A program made the translations under genes and the position numbers. From Actinomycetes bacterium (GTDB lineage Bacteria; Actinomycetota; Acidimicrobiia; Acidimicrobiales; Aldehydirespiratoraceae), in assembly GCA_024276495.1 (NCBI GenBank), contig JAJRXC010000045.1:1-52598 (forward strand): a stretch of DNA of 52,598 nucleotides. Reading direction: 5' to 3'. Position 1 is the stretch's first letter; each line of letters begins with the position of its first letter. Positions 44,001 through 50,819 of this stretch are shown here, one piece after another. The notes under the pieces are model-generated. The model worked only from the letters and a program-made list of their open reading frames with translations, had not been told where the DNA came from and did no database searches.

Positions 44001-44207
44001 TACGGCCCCTGGTGGGACCACCAGAACCTGCGCGACGATCGAGCCGAGGCGTTCTCGGCCTACCTGTCGGCGGGAACCTACGACTACAGCTATGTCGCCC
44101 GGGCGACGACTCCGGGCACGTTCGTGGTGCCACCGGCGAGAGCCGAGGAGATCTACTCCCCGGAGACGTTCGGTCGCTCCGCTTCCGACATCGTCATCGT
44201 GGAGTAG
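38097..44207 (+). CDS. alpha-2-macroglobulin family lipoprotein, thioester-less
   Basis: A 2036-residue exported lipoprotein, the largest gene here. The signal peptide ends MVASAC with lipidated C19. A Big/MG-like N-terminal region is followed by successive macroglobulin MG domains (IYRPGETMRVKGWVRILD at about 690 is a typical MG3-like strand), a bait-like low-complexity stretch near residues 1275-1320, the A2M domain with VWAPEVTTGADGRATVDIDVPDSLTRYRI, and the alpha-helical complement-like domain. In the place where homologues have YxYGCxEQ the sequence is YRYENADG (Y1539, E1540, N1541), so it cannot form the thioester. Such proteins guard the cell envelope against proteases; PBP1C, its usual partner, is not adjacent. 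Confidence 0.9.
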   Translation: MRRKTILLLLVLAMVASACSGDDSAGPEKGPEPDPPSVAPVADPPRAGRDRTTGPVSVKLSEGTGTVAAVDPARVVEGSPLDAQSITTVLDRLPDWVRAGADRVDSNRPAESIPPPITGDTVDAAWPADGDDPRPAVDSGPLEVLRVQPEGEVGLAPFVSITFNQPMVALGTVAQTDAAAVPATITPELPGRWQWIGTRTLRFEHDPEIFDRLPMATSYVIEIPAGTESAGGTELADDVRVEFETPTPSLRWLTPGGESLDLEPVFVASFDQRIDPDGVMAVTSIRVDGQSVDIRLASANEIAGDEQATERVAREIDGTWVAFRAVEPFPPDAAIVVEIGPAIPSAEGPNTNDAVASERMRTYAPLRVERQSCTTVDPCQPEWGLWVSFNNWLDGTSISLDDIVLEPEIPGAFKRIRGNDISVEGELVGSTTYTMTVPAGLTDIYGQTLGGDETIEFHIDSAFPFIDAEEGRDLLVTLDPLVDTRTLPVQLRNHSQLRVRAFEVSPVDWNDFALFAELRYDQDGLPEPAWPEIYDEVIDTGAPPDQRFEARIDLGPVFGGDPGMAVVLVEPVGEFADLTPRDERWYQNQPVLRWVQSTSLGVDLLTDNYEGIAWATDLRTGDPLAGVDIRLVGDQQTAVTGTDGLARFDLPAGPDSGGPLVATLGDDIAITTANVQSWVPGNQALWYVVDDRAIYRPGETMRVKGWVRILDVADDATIEMLPAGETITYLVRDAFRNEIAAGEVVLSDTGGFDFAADIPLGANLGYSTIEFRRPATPGLFGYTHQFRIEEFRRPEFEVTARADTPGPYFVDEPATVAVEAAYFSGGPLPDAEVEWNVDTRTASYSPPGWDGFTFGTWTPWWIFDDLSFGGGSRTSSERFSGTTDGSGNHFLQMDFEGDGEGQPTTVSATAWVTDVNRQTWSSTTDLLVHASDLYSGIRSTRTFVKAGDGLDIEVIVTDIDGAPVAGRSVTIVADRVRDDYVDGEWTEVVIDSETREVTSSEGPETVNFAMDNGGRYRITSTVVDDAGRESRSEMIRWVTGGDALPSRRLELQQATIVPDKMEYAAGDTAEIFVGSPFGPAQGLMTVTRNGFVTVEPFEITGSDTVLEVPIRDEHVPNLQVDVELVGVSERAADDGTVLPDVPPRHAYATGSIELRIPPASRTLSIEAVPAAAVVEPGSDTSVTVEVTDAAGAPVEDAELLVVAVDEAVLALTGYDLLDPVELFYRPVRAGVGTFRSRDSIRLADPQALIDYAEQLREQVKSSLDAAVPDEVQGTDSEDSADEMADTGLFAPSTTTVPSARSAVNAAADFDGGDGAAGGAQPIEVRSNFDALAVWAPEVTTGADGRATVDIDVPDSLTRYRIMVVAVDGVDRFGSAEANLTARLPLQVRPAAPRFLNFGDDFELPIVVQNLTDVAVDVDVVLQTSNLDIDGSPGRSVTVPANNRIEVRFPVTTESPGTARFRAVAVTAANADAATVSLPVYTPATAEAFATYGVVDEGAVIQLLLAPEGVVQFGGLEINTSSTAVQALTDAVIYLNDYRYENADGLASRILAIAALRDVLEAFEAEGIPTPAEFDATVARDVSTLAGLQNYDGGFPTWRRDRPSSPYRTVHVMHALFEAEANGYSVPRGVLDNGRRYLRNIESFIPQTWSQDARDTLIAYSLFVRRVDDDVDSAKANRVWQRQGLDFGLDALAWLWPVIDEEAIETEIARNFSNQVTETAQAATFATAFSEDDYLLLRSDRRTDGIILDAMIEMDTDNDLIPKIVAGLIANQRQGRWNNAQENAFILLALNNYFDTFESVTPDFVARVWLGDLYAAEHQFEGRSIDSFETLVPMEELLAIGDDDLVLAKEGDGRLYYRLGLRYAPDDFDLDPLDRGFVVQRTYEAIDDESEVRLDDDGVWRIAAGADVRVTVSMVNDSRRTNMALIDPLPAGLEALNPALAVTADIGGDELDFDRGVVDGFSVARGVWWYGPWWDHQNLRDDRAEAFSAYLSAGTYDYSYVARATTPGTFVVPPARAEEIYSPETFGRSASDIVIVE

Positions 44208-44310
44208 CCCCGCCCCGCCGCCCCCTTTCCGAAATCTGTGGCGTGGGTGAACACGGGATGTTCACCCACGCCACAGATTTCGGGTTGAGAAGGGGTAGGG
44301 CGGGGCGGGG
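44208..44310. terminator. nested palindrome between convergent genes
   Basis: A perfect 25-base inverted repeat (44229-44253 and 44259-44283, loop CGGGA) sits inside a second perfect 12-base pair of arms (44208-44219 and 44299-44310, G/C only). It lies between two convergent stops and could end transcription both ways. Its length and perfection also suit a dispersed REP-like element. No T-run. Confidence 0.65.
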
Positions 44311-44315
44311 CGCGC

Positions 44316-45443
44316 TCAGGCGAGCACGGCGTCGGCCACCCGGGTCTCACATGTGTCGCGATCCCACCAGCTGAGCTGGAGCTGCTTGGCCCGACGGAAG
44401 TAGAGCTGGATGTCGTAGTCGAGGGTGAACCCGACGCCGCCGAACACCTGCTGGGCCATGGCCGTGATGTCCCGGTACACCTCGCCGGCGAACAGCTTCG
44501 CCATCGGCGCGAGCCGCGAGAGGTCGGCACCGACGGAGTGAGCCCAGGCCGCTTCGTACACCAGCAACTTCGCGCCATCGAGGTCCGTCTTGGCGTTGGC
44601 CAGATAGTGCGAGATCGCCTGGAACTCGGCGAGGGCCTTGTCGAACTGCTCGCGATCCTTCGCGTACTGGGCGGTGATCTCCAGGGCGTAGTCGGCGCCG
44701 CCGGTGGCCTGGGCCGATGCGAGGATCACGGATTCGTGCATGACTGCCTCCCACGTCGCCCACCCGGACCCCGCCGGGCCGATTCGATCCGCCGCCGCGA
44801 CCGTCACACCATCGAAGTCCACGCGGTACTGGGTGTCCGAGGAGATCGACATGCGCTGCTCGAGAGTGACGCCGTCGGCGTCGGTGGGTACGAGGAAGAG
44901 GTCGATATCGGTGTCGTCGTCGCCGGTGCGGGCCAGCACGAGGAGTTGATCGGCCGCCCGCGCGAACGCGACGTGCATCTTCGAACCGGAGAGAACGAAC
45001 CCGTCACCATCTGCCGTCGCGGTGAGCTGCACGCCCAGCGGCGAGTAGCCGTTGTCCGGCTCGAGCCAGGCCGGCGTCAAGACCATGTCGCCGGATGCGA
45101 GCGCCGGTAGCAGGGCCGTCTTCTGCTCGTCGGAACCACCCTTCAAGAGCGCGCCGGCCGACAGCACGCAGCTGACGAAGTGGGGGACCGGGGTCAGCGC
45201 CCGACCGATCTCCTCGTAGACGACCACGCCGTCGAGCAGCGACATCCCCGACCCGCCGAACTCCTCGGGGATCATCAAGCCGTTGACCCCGAGCTCACCG
45301 AACCGTGTCCAGAGATCGCGGGCGATGCCATCGGGATCGTCCTCGAGCGCTCGCACGACATCGAAAGGAGCGAGTTGGGCACAGACTCCCCGCACCATGT
45401 CCCGCAACATGTCCTGCTCTTCGGTGAAATCCAGATCCAGCAT
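44316..45443 (-). CDS. acyl-CoA dehydrogenase, small partner type
   Basis: A 375-residue acyl-CoA dehydrogenase-fold protein, last gene of a five-gene operon. The core is standard: WTRFGELGVNGLMIPEEFGGSG, YAKDREQFDKALAEFQAISH, and QVFGGVGFTLDYDIQLYFRRAK toward the end. The usual GGxxEIQR segment is absent, so it resembles the complementary subunit in heteromeric dehydrogenases; the likely partner is the first gene, 47612-48835. The ATG at 45443 shares a base with the stop of the MaoC-type gene. Confidence 0.88.
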   Translation of the reverse strand: MLDLDFTEEQDMLRDMVRGVCAQLAPFDVVRALEDDPDGIARDLWTRFGELGVNGLMIPEEFGGSGMSLLDGVVVYEEIGRALTPVPHFVSCVLSAGALLKGGSDEQKTALLPALASGDMVLTPAWLEPDNGYSPLGVQLTATADGDGFVLSGSKMHVAFARAADQLLVLARTGDDDTDIDLFLVPTDADGVTLEQRMSISSDTQYRVDFDGVTVAAADRIGPAGSGWATWEAVMHESVILASAQATGGADYALEITAQYAKDREQFDKALAEFQAISHYLANAKTDLDGAKLLVYEAAWAHSVGADLSRLAPMAKLFAGEVYRDITAMAQQVFGGVGFTLDYDIQLYFRRAKQLQLSWWDRDTCETRVADAVLA

Positions 45444-45916
45444 CAGGGTGTCCAATCGTCGCCCCGGCGGGCCCAGGGGTTGTCGGTCTCGTTCACGGGT
45501 ATCGCCACGCGGGCGGTGCACGTACAGCAGAGGCGGTCACCGACTGCCACGGTGATGTCCAGTCCGACCCACCCGCAGCCGACCGCGTCGGTCTCGGTGC
45601 CGGTCACGGTGCCGGCGAAAACCATCCGATCTCCCGGGAAGACCGAGTCGCGCATTCGAAACGTCATGCGACCGATACGGCCACGCGGCCCGGTCCAGTC
45701 GGTGATGTAGCGCTCGAACCAGGCTGCCAAGTTCGGCGTGTTCAAGAAGATGTCCTGGGTGCCGTTGCGTTCGGTCGCGAACCTGTAGTCGTGGTGCATC
45801 GGCCGCCAGTCTCGGCTCGCGAGCGCGCCGAGCACGACGGTCGTCGCGGTGACGTCGTGGGCCAGCTCCGGAAGGGCCTGGCCCACCGTCACTTCGTCGA
45901 TCGTGCGCGTGCTCAC
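45443..45916 (-). CDS. MaoC-type hydratase, catalytic half
   Basis: A 157-residue hot-dog-fold protein. The MaoC hydratase segment is visible as ASRDWRPMHHDYRFA, with the aspartate and histidine of the hydratase-2 site. It hydrates a trans-2-enoyl-CoA during beta-oxidation, probably as a heterodimer with the product of the gene just upstream, in the manner of ChsH1-ChsH2. It starts with GTG overlapping the stop of that gene by four bases. Confidence 0.85.
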   Translation of the reverse strand: MSTRTIDEVTVGQALPELAHDVTATTVVLGALASRDWRPMHHDYRFATERNGTQDIFLNTPNLAAWFERYITDWTGPRGRIGRMTFRMRDSVFPGDRMVFAGTVTGTETDAVGCGWVGLDITVAVGDRLCCTCTARVAIPVNETDNPWARRGDDWTP

Positions 45917-46437
45917 GGGGCCACCTCCTCGGTTCGCCGGTAGCCGAAGCCGGTGTAGGACTCGACCCCGACCAGATCGCCATCCTGGTTGTGGTACTCG
46001 ATGTCGATCACCCAGAAACGGCCGGATCCGAGCTTCGTGGTCTTCGGTCCGCTCACCGACCGAAGCACCTGATGATGCGAGATCACGTCACCGGGCCGGA
46101 CCGGGGCGTGCAGGATCAGCGTGTTGTCGCTCATGATCGCCTCAGGGAGGCCCAGCTGCTCCTTGAGGTCGAAATGGACCTTGAGCGCGACGAGCTCCTC
46201 GTCGGCTCCGGGTTCCCAACGGTGGGGCCGCATCCACAACGACAAGGTGCTCACGGGCATGGTCATGCCGCCGGTGAGCTCGGCGGCGACATCGTCGTCC
46301 CAATAGAGGGGGTTGCCGTTCTCGGTGGCCGCCAGCGTGTTGAAGCCGTAGCTTCGCTCGACCGGGAAGTTCGCGCTGACGCGGTACTGCGGCTTCCCGA
46401 TCAGCGCGGTGATGTGGTCCGGCAGATCAGCGGTCAT
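45913..46437 (-). CDS. MaoC-type hydratase, FAS1-like dehydratase half
   Basis: A 174-residue hot-dog-fold protein of the FAS1-like dehydratase N-terminal (MaoC_dehydrat_N) type: FPVERSYGFNTLAATENGNPLYWD near the start and APVRPGDVISHHQVLRS in the second half. Alone it usually lacks catalysis; it pairs with the following gene to give a complete enoyl-CoA hydratase. The ATG at 46437 overlaps the stop of the AMACR-like gene (ATGA). Confidence 0.85.
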   Translation of the reverse strand: MTADLPDHITALIGKPQYRVSANFPVERSYGFNTLAATENGNPLYWDDDVAAELTGGMTMPVSTLSLWMRPHRWEPGADEELVALKVHFDLKEQLGLPEAIMSDNTLILHAPVRPGDVISHHQVLRSVSGPKTTKLGSGRFWVIDIEYHNQDGDLVGVESYTGFGYRRTEEVAP

Positions 46438-47600
46438 GCGATCACCCCCGAGGTCGTCAACTCATCGATCGTCGCGTCGTCGTATCCCGCTTCGGCCAGC
46501 AGCGCGGCGGTGTCGGTCACCGACCCGTCGCGCACGGGATACGGGTCGTCGGGAACGGTCGTGCCGGCCCACACGGGCCCGGTCTGGCGGAATCGACCCT
46601 CGACCTCGTGCTCGGCGTCGACCACCAATCGTCGGGCCATGAACTGCGGGTGGTCGACGGCCTCGGCGACGGTGTTGACCGGGGCGACGCAACAGTCGGC
46701 CGGTCCGAGCCGGTCGGCCCACTCATCGCGGTCGGCGGTCGCGAAGACGGCGGCCAACGCGGCGCGAACCTCGTCCTGGCGATCGTCGTCCATCTGGAGC
46801 TCGGCGAACTGCTCGAGATCGAGCTCGCGGCAGAGGTTTCGCCAGAAGGTCGGCTCGATCGCCCCGACCGAGAGGTGGCGGCCGTCGCCGCAGGTGTAGA
46901 CGTCGTAGCACGCGTAGCGACCGGTCAGGATGTAGTGGCCCGGGCCGGGCTCGCGGCCGGTGGCGAGATACTCGTCGACATAGAGCGACATCAGCCCGAA
47001 GGCGCCGTCGGCGATCGAGACGTCGAGTCGTTCGCCGGTCCCGGTGCGTTCCCGCCGCAGCAGCGCCGCCATGATCGCCATCGCCGCGTGCATCCCGCCG
47101 GCCGCGATGTCGGCCACCGTCGCGCCGGGCAGCGGAGGGGAGCCGTCGGCCCGGCGACCGGTGCAGTCGAGATAGCCCGACATGGCGAGATAGTTGACAT
47201 CGTGCCCGGCCCAGCCGCTCTGGGGGCCGGTCTGGCCGAACCCGCTGGTGGAGCAGTAGATGATGTGCTCGTTGACGGCGCGCACCGCGTCGTAGCCGAT
47301 GCCCAAGCGCTCCACGACACCCGGCCGAAAGCTCTCGAGGACGACGTCGGCGTTCTCGGCCAGGCGAAGGAACGCGTCCCGGCCCTCGGCGGCCTTCAGG
47401 TCGAGCAGGGCCCGTCGCATGAGCCGATGACCGCTGTAGGCGTAGTACGGCGGCACGATCTGGACCCCTCCGTGTTTCGGTGTGGGTCCGAGCTTGATCA
47501 CGTCCGCGCCATAGTCCGACAACATCCGTGAGGCGCGCGCGCCCGGTCCGACCGAAGCGAAGTCGAGCACGCGGATGCCGTCGAGGGCGGGTGTGGTCAT
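46434..47600 (-). CDS. alpha-methylacyl-CoA racemase-like CaiB-family protein
   Basis: A 388-residue CaiB/BaiF-family protein. It has two hallmarks of alpha-methylacyl-CoA racemases rather than CoA transferases: the histidine in WAGHDVNYLAMSG and the aspartate in GATVADIAAGG, the two acid-base residues of the racemase. It would interconvert the 2R and 2S methyl-acyl-CoA, needed before a stereospecific acyl-CoA dehydrogenase can act. Its position in an operon with two dehydrogenases and a split hydratase fits oxidation of methyl-branched or sterol-like side chains, which is inference. Confidence 0.82.
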   Translation of the reverse strand: MTTPALDGIRVLDFASVGPGARASRMLSDYGADVIKLGPTPKHGGVQIVPPYYAYSGHRLMRRALLDLKAAEGRDAFLRLAENADVVLESFRPGVVERLGIGYDAVRAVNEHIIYCSTSGFGQTGPQSGWAGHDVNYLAMSGYLDCTGRRADGSPPLPGATVADIAAGGMHAAMAIMAALLRRERTGTGERLDVSIADGAFGLMSLYVDEYLATGREPGPGHYILTGRYACYDVYTCGDGRHLSVGAIEPTFWRNLCRELDLEQFAELQMDDDRQDEVRAALAAVFATADRDEWADRLGPADCCVAPVNTVAEAVDHPQFMARRLVVDAEHEVEGRFRQTGPVWAGTTVPDDPYPVRDGSVTDTAALLAEAGYDDATIDELTTSGVIA

Positions 47601-47611
47601 CGCCGTGTTCC

Positions 47612-48835
47612 TCAGAAGTTCTTGGGGAGGCCGAGCCCACGGCGGGCGATGATGTTGCGCTGGATCTCCGATGCACCGCCGCCGATCGTGTCGATCACCG
47701 TGTAGCGGTAGGTCGACTCGGACCGGCCCTTCATCGGCGCGTCCTCCGTCTTCACCCGGAGCTGTGAGCCGGGGCCACCGATGTCCATCGCCGCGTCGGC
47801 GAGTCGTTTCGACAGCTCCGTGGCGAAGAGCTTGTACTCCGACGCTTCGACGGTGGGGGGCTGAAACCCTTCCTTGCCTTCGCGCACCGCGTGTTCGACC
47901 TTCACCGCTTCGGCCACGAACTTGAGCCCCATGACGCGGGCGACCTCGGCGTCGGTGTGGAGTTGGGCGAGCCGGGCCCGGATCCGCGGGTCGTTGCGGA
48001 GCGGTTCGCCGTCTCGTTCCGCGGTGTTCACGTAATCGGTCAGGAGCTCCAGGCGTTGCAGGATCGGCGCCATCGTGAACATCGTGAACCGTTCGAGGTC
48101 GAGGGCCTGGCTGATGTAGCGGAAGCCGTGGTTGATCTCGCCGACGACATAGTCGTCGCTCACGAACACGTCGTCGAAGAACACCTCGTTGGTGCGCTCA
48201 TCGCCCATCGTCCAGATGCCGGTGATGGTGATGCCCTCCTGATCGAGGGGGACGAGCATCAGCGTGATGCCCATGTGCTTGTTGTCGGGGTCGGTGCGCA
48301 CGCCGACCCAGTACCACTCGGCGAAGTGGGCGGAGGTCGTCCAGGTCTTCTGGCCGTTGAGGATCCAGCCGTTCTCGCCGGTGCCGCTGGTGACCCGCTC
48401 GGCTTTGAGCCGCATCGCCGCCGCGTCGGATCCGGCGTTCGGCTCGGAGTAGCCGACCGCGAACTCGACATCGTTCTCGAGGATCTGAGGGAGGAACTCG
48501 GCTTTGAGCTTGTCGGACCCGTGGGCGATGAGGGTCTTGCCGATGATGCCCACGCCCTTGCCGATCTGGGGGCCGCCGCGGCCCGCCAGCTGCTCGTTGA
48601 GGATGTATTCGTAGACGCCTTCGCCGTCGGAGCCGCCGTACTCCTTGGGCCAGGTCATTCCCAGCCAGCCCTTCCGGCCGAGCTTCTTCATGAACGCCCG
48701 CCGCTTCGGCGTGTCGACGATCTGGGCCATGTTCTCCCGGGTGACGTCGAAGACGTCGGGATCGTCGTTGGCGTCGAGGAACTCCTTGACGTCGAGGGCG
48801 AACTGTTGTTGCTCAGGCGTGAACTCGAAGTCCAT
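47612..48835 (-). CDS. acyl-CoA dehydrogenase, catalytic type
   Basis: A 407-residue acyl-CoA dehydrogenase, first gene of the operon. The flavin strand is VGYSEPNAGSDAAAMRL and the late segment GGGASEIQRNIIARRGLGLPK is complete, so this is the subunit with the full active-site set. The ATG at 48835 has GGAGGAG at eight bases. The palindrome TCTGACGGACCGTCAGA lies 36-52 bases upstream. The AMACR-like gene follows 11 bases after the stop. Confidence 0.9.
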   Translation of the reverse strand: MDFEFTPEQQQFALDVKEFLDANDDPDVFDVTRENMAQIVDTPKRRAFMKKLGRKGWLGMTWPKEYGGSDGEGVYEYILNEQLAGRGGPQIGKGVGIIGKTLIAHGSDKLKAEFLPQILENDVEFAVGYSEPNAGSDAAAMRLKAERVTSGTGENGWILNGQKTWTTSAHFAEWYWVGVRTDPDNKHMGITLMLVPLDQEGITITGIWTMGDERTNEVFFDDVFVSDDYVVGEINHGFRYISQALDLERFTMFTMAPILQRLELLTDYVNTAERDGEPLRNDPRIRARLAQLHTDAEVARVMGLKFVAEAVKVEHAVREGKEGFQPPTVEASEYKLFATELSKRLADAAMDIGGPGSQLRVKTEDAPMKGRSESTYRYTVIDTIGGGASEIQRNIIARRGLGLPKNF

Positions 48836-48870
48836 GCGGTGGACTCCTCCCCGTGTTGGTCGAACCAGTT

Positions 48871-48887
48871 TCTGACGGACCGTCAGA
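48871..48887. promoter_or_regulatory. TetR-type operator before the beta-oxidation operon
   Basis: TCTGACGGACCGTCAGA is a perfect 17-base palindrome with an A/T centre, of the form seen at TetR-family operators for acyl-CoA catabolism in actinobacteria. It lies 36-52 bases before the operon's ATG, where it would cover the promoter. No regulator gene is adjacent. Confidence 0.6.
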
Positions 48888-48897
48888 TCCTAAACCC

Positions 48898-48954
48898 CCT
48901 GCTTCTCTGACGCGTCACTCGCGCCATGCGCGATCAACGCGTCAGAAAAGCAGG
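48898..48954 (-). terminator. hairpin after the CaiB-family CoA-transferase gene
   Basis: Arms of 18 bases (48898-48915 and 48937-48954) match at 17 positions, with a further inner stem TCGCGC/GCGCGA around CAT. It starts 10 bases after the stop at 48965 and would separate that gene from the beta-oxidation operon. Confidence 0.6.
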
Positions 48955-48964
48955 CAAGGGTGGG

Positions 48965-50215
48965 TCAGGAGGTGACGCCGGCGGCACGGAGCTCGGCGAG
49001 GCGGGTCTCGTCAAGGCCGAGCTCGGCGGCGAGAACCTCGTCGGTGTGCTCGCCGAGCCACGGAACCCGGGTCTCCGGGCCCTCCGGGGTACGCGACATC
49101 TTGATCGGATTGCCGGGCACCAGAATCGCACCACCACCACCGCCGTCGTCGCGGGGCATCTCGACGAGCATGTGACGAACACGGACATGCTCGTCCTCGA
49201 CGATCTCCCGGCTCGAGTTGGACTCTCCGGCCGCGATTCCCTCCGCGGAGAGAATCGCGACCGCCTCCCGGTTGGTCTTGTCGGCCGCCCAACGCTCGAT
49301 GCCGGGCCGGATCACGTCCTCGAAATGCTCCTGCCAGCCGGCCCGGTTCCGGAACCGATCATCGGTGACCCAACCGCGGTTGCCGGTCAGCTCGGCGACC
49401 TTCTCGAAATGGTGCTCGCGCACGATCTGCAACACGAAGTTGCCCTCTCCCGCCTCGAACGTCTCGACGATGCCGACGCCACTCGAGACCTCGTCGGGAA
49501 TCCCCATCGAGTAGAAGTTGGACACGATGTCGGTCATCGCCATCGTGGCATCGAGCATCGCGATGTCGATGCGTTGACCCCGGCCGGTCAGATCGCGGTG
49601 GCGGAGCGCGGCCAGGACGCCGATGACACCGAACAACGCGCTGCTGATGTCGCCCAACGCGCCGACCGGATTGGCAACCGGGCGTCGTCCCGGGCGTCGC
49701 TTGTACTCGTAGATGCCCGACATGCCCTCGACGATCGCGGCGTAGGCGGCCCGATGCATGTAGGGAGACGCCGGGTCGTTGCCGAAGCCCGACACCGACA
49801 GATAGACGACCTCCGGGTGAACCGAACGGACGGCGTCGTAGCCGATGCCGAGCCGGTCGGCGGTTCCCGCCTTGAAGTTCTCACACACGATGTCGAACTT
49901 CGGAGCGAGGGCCAAGAACAGCGCGACGCCCTCGGCAGCCTTGAGGTCGAGGGCCACGCTGCGTTTGTTGAGGTTGTTGCGCAGGAACGTGGCGCCGACC
50001 CTGCGGCCGTCGGGATCCTCGATGAACGGGACCGACCCACGGCCGCTGTCGCCGATCGTCGGGTGCTCCACCTTGACGACCTCCGCGCCGAGCCGGGCGA
50101 GCAGCTGAGTGGCGAACGGAAGGGCCGCCATCTGCTCGGCCGCCAGCACCCGGATGCCATCGAGCGGACGGGGCTGATCCACGAACTCTTCGTTGACGAC
50201 ATCTCCCAGGCGCAT
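48965..50215 (-). CDS. CaiB/BaiF-family CoA-transferase
   Basis: A 416-residue class III CoA-transferase. The aspartate nucleophile is probably in VGALGDISSALFG; the N-terminal LDGIRVLAAEQMAALPFATQLLARLGAEVVKVE is the family hallmark. It lacks the paired histidine-aspartate of the racemase branch seen at 46434-47600. It moves CoA between an organic acid and an acyl-CoA; the partners are unknown. The ATG at 50215 (MRLGDVV) is preferred to an upstream alternative because CAGACT, a weak -10 box, ends seven bases before it. Confidence 0.87.
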   Translation of the reverse strand: MRLGDVVNEEFVDQPRPLDGIRVLAAEQMAALPFATQLLARLGAEVVKVEHPTIGDSGRGSVPFIEDPDGRRVGATFLRNNLNKRSVALDLKAAEGVALFLALAPKFDIVCENFKAGTADRLGIGYDAVRSVHPEVVYLSVSGFGNDPASPYMHRAAYAAIVEGMSGIYEYKRRPGRRPVANPVGALGDISSALFGVIGVLAALRHRDLTGRGQRIDIAMLDATMAMTDIVSNFYSMGIPDEVSSGVGIVETFEAGEGNFVLQIVREHHFEKVAELTGNRGWVTDDRFRNRAGWQEHFEDVIRPGIERWAADKTNREAVAILSAEGIAAGESNSSREIVEDEHVRVRHMLVEMPRDDGGGGGAILVPGNPIKMSRTPEGPETRVPWLGEHTDEVLAAELGLDETRLAELRAAGVTS

Positions 50216-50279
50216 ACGGCCCAGTCTGGACTCCCACGGACCGCTCCCGCACACCGGGCCCCGCTACCGTTCATGGCGC

Positions 50280-50819
50280 ATGGACATCGGGGGCGAACGA
50301 TACGCGGCGGTCGGACGGGTCCACGCGATTCCCGTCGCCGATGTCGCCGGGACCCTCATCCTCTGCGGACTCGACGCCATCGGACCCGACCCTGCCGGGT
50401 TCCTGGCGGCGGTCGAAGGCGACGTCGTCGTGTGTCTCCAGACCGACCACGAGATCGACCGGCGCCATCCCGACTATCGATCCTGGCTCGCCGATCCCTC
50501 ACCCCACGACGTGATCCGGTTGCCGACCGAGGACCACATGGTCGCCGACGACGAACTGGTCGTCGCCCTGATCGCCGACATCCACCGACTCCTGACTCGG
50601 GGTCGGCGTGTGGTCGTGCACTGTGGAGCCGGATGGGGGCGCGCCGGTGTCGTCGCAGTGCTGCTCATGTGCGCAGCCGGGGCCGGGCCCGACGACGCGC
50701 GACGCGACCTGCGCGACGCCCGACCCGCCGCGGGTCCACAGTCGGCGGATCAGGATCGGCAGGTCGAGCGGCTCGTGTCGGCGGTCAGGGCCGCGACGAG
50801 CACTCAGTCCTCGCCGTAG
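50280..50819 (+). CDS. protein tyrosine/dual-specificity phosphatase-like protein
   Basis: A 179-residue cysteine phosphatase. The P-loop is HCGAGWGRAG with C115 and R121 (CX5R), and D85 in LPTEDHMV is the likely general acid. It resembles small dual-specificity and ADP-ribosylglycohydrolase-linked phosphatases; the substrate cannot be told. ATG 50280 gives the natural start; TACCGT at 50265-50270 is nine bases upstream, close to a leaderless layout. Its end overlaps the convergent SelW-like gene by 16 bases. Confidence 0.82.
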   Translation: MDIGGERYAAVGRVHAIPVADVAGTLILCGLDAIGPDPAGFLAAVEGDVVVCLQTDHEIDRRHPDYRSWLADPSPHDVIRLPTEDHMVADDELVVALIADIHRLLTRGRRVVVHCGAGWGRAGVVAVLLMCAAGAGPDDARRDLRDARPAAGPQSADQDRQVERLVSAVRAATSTQSSP

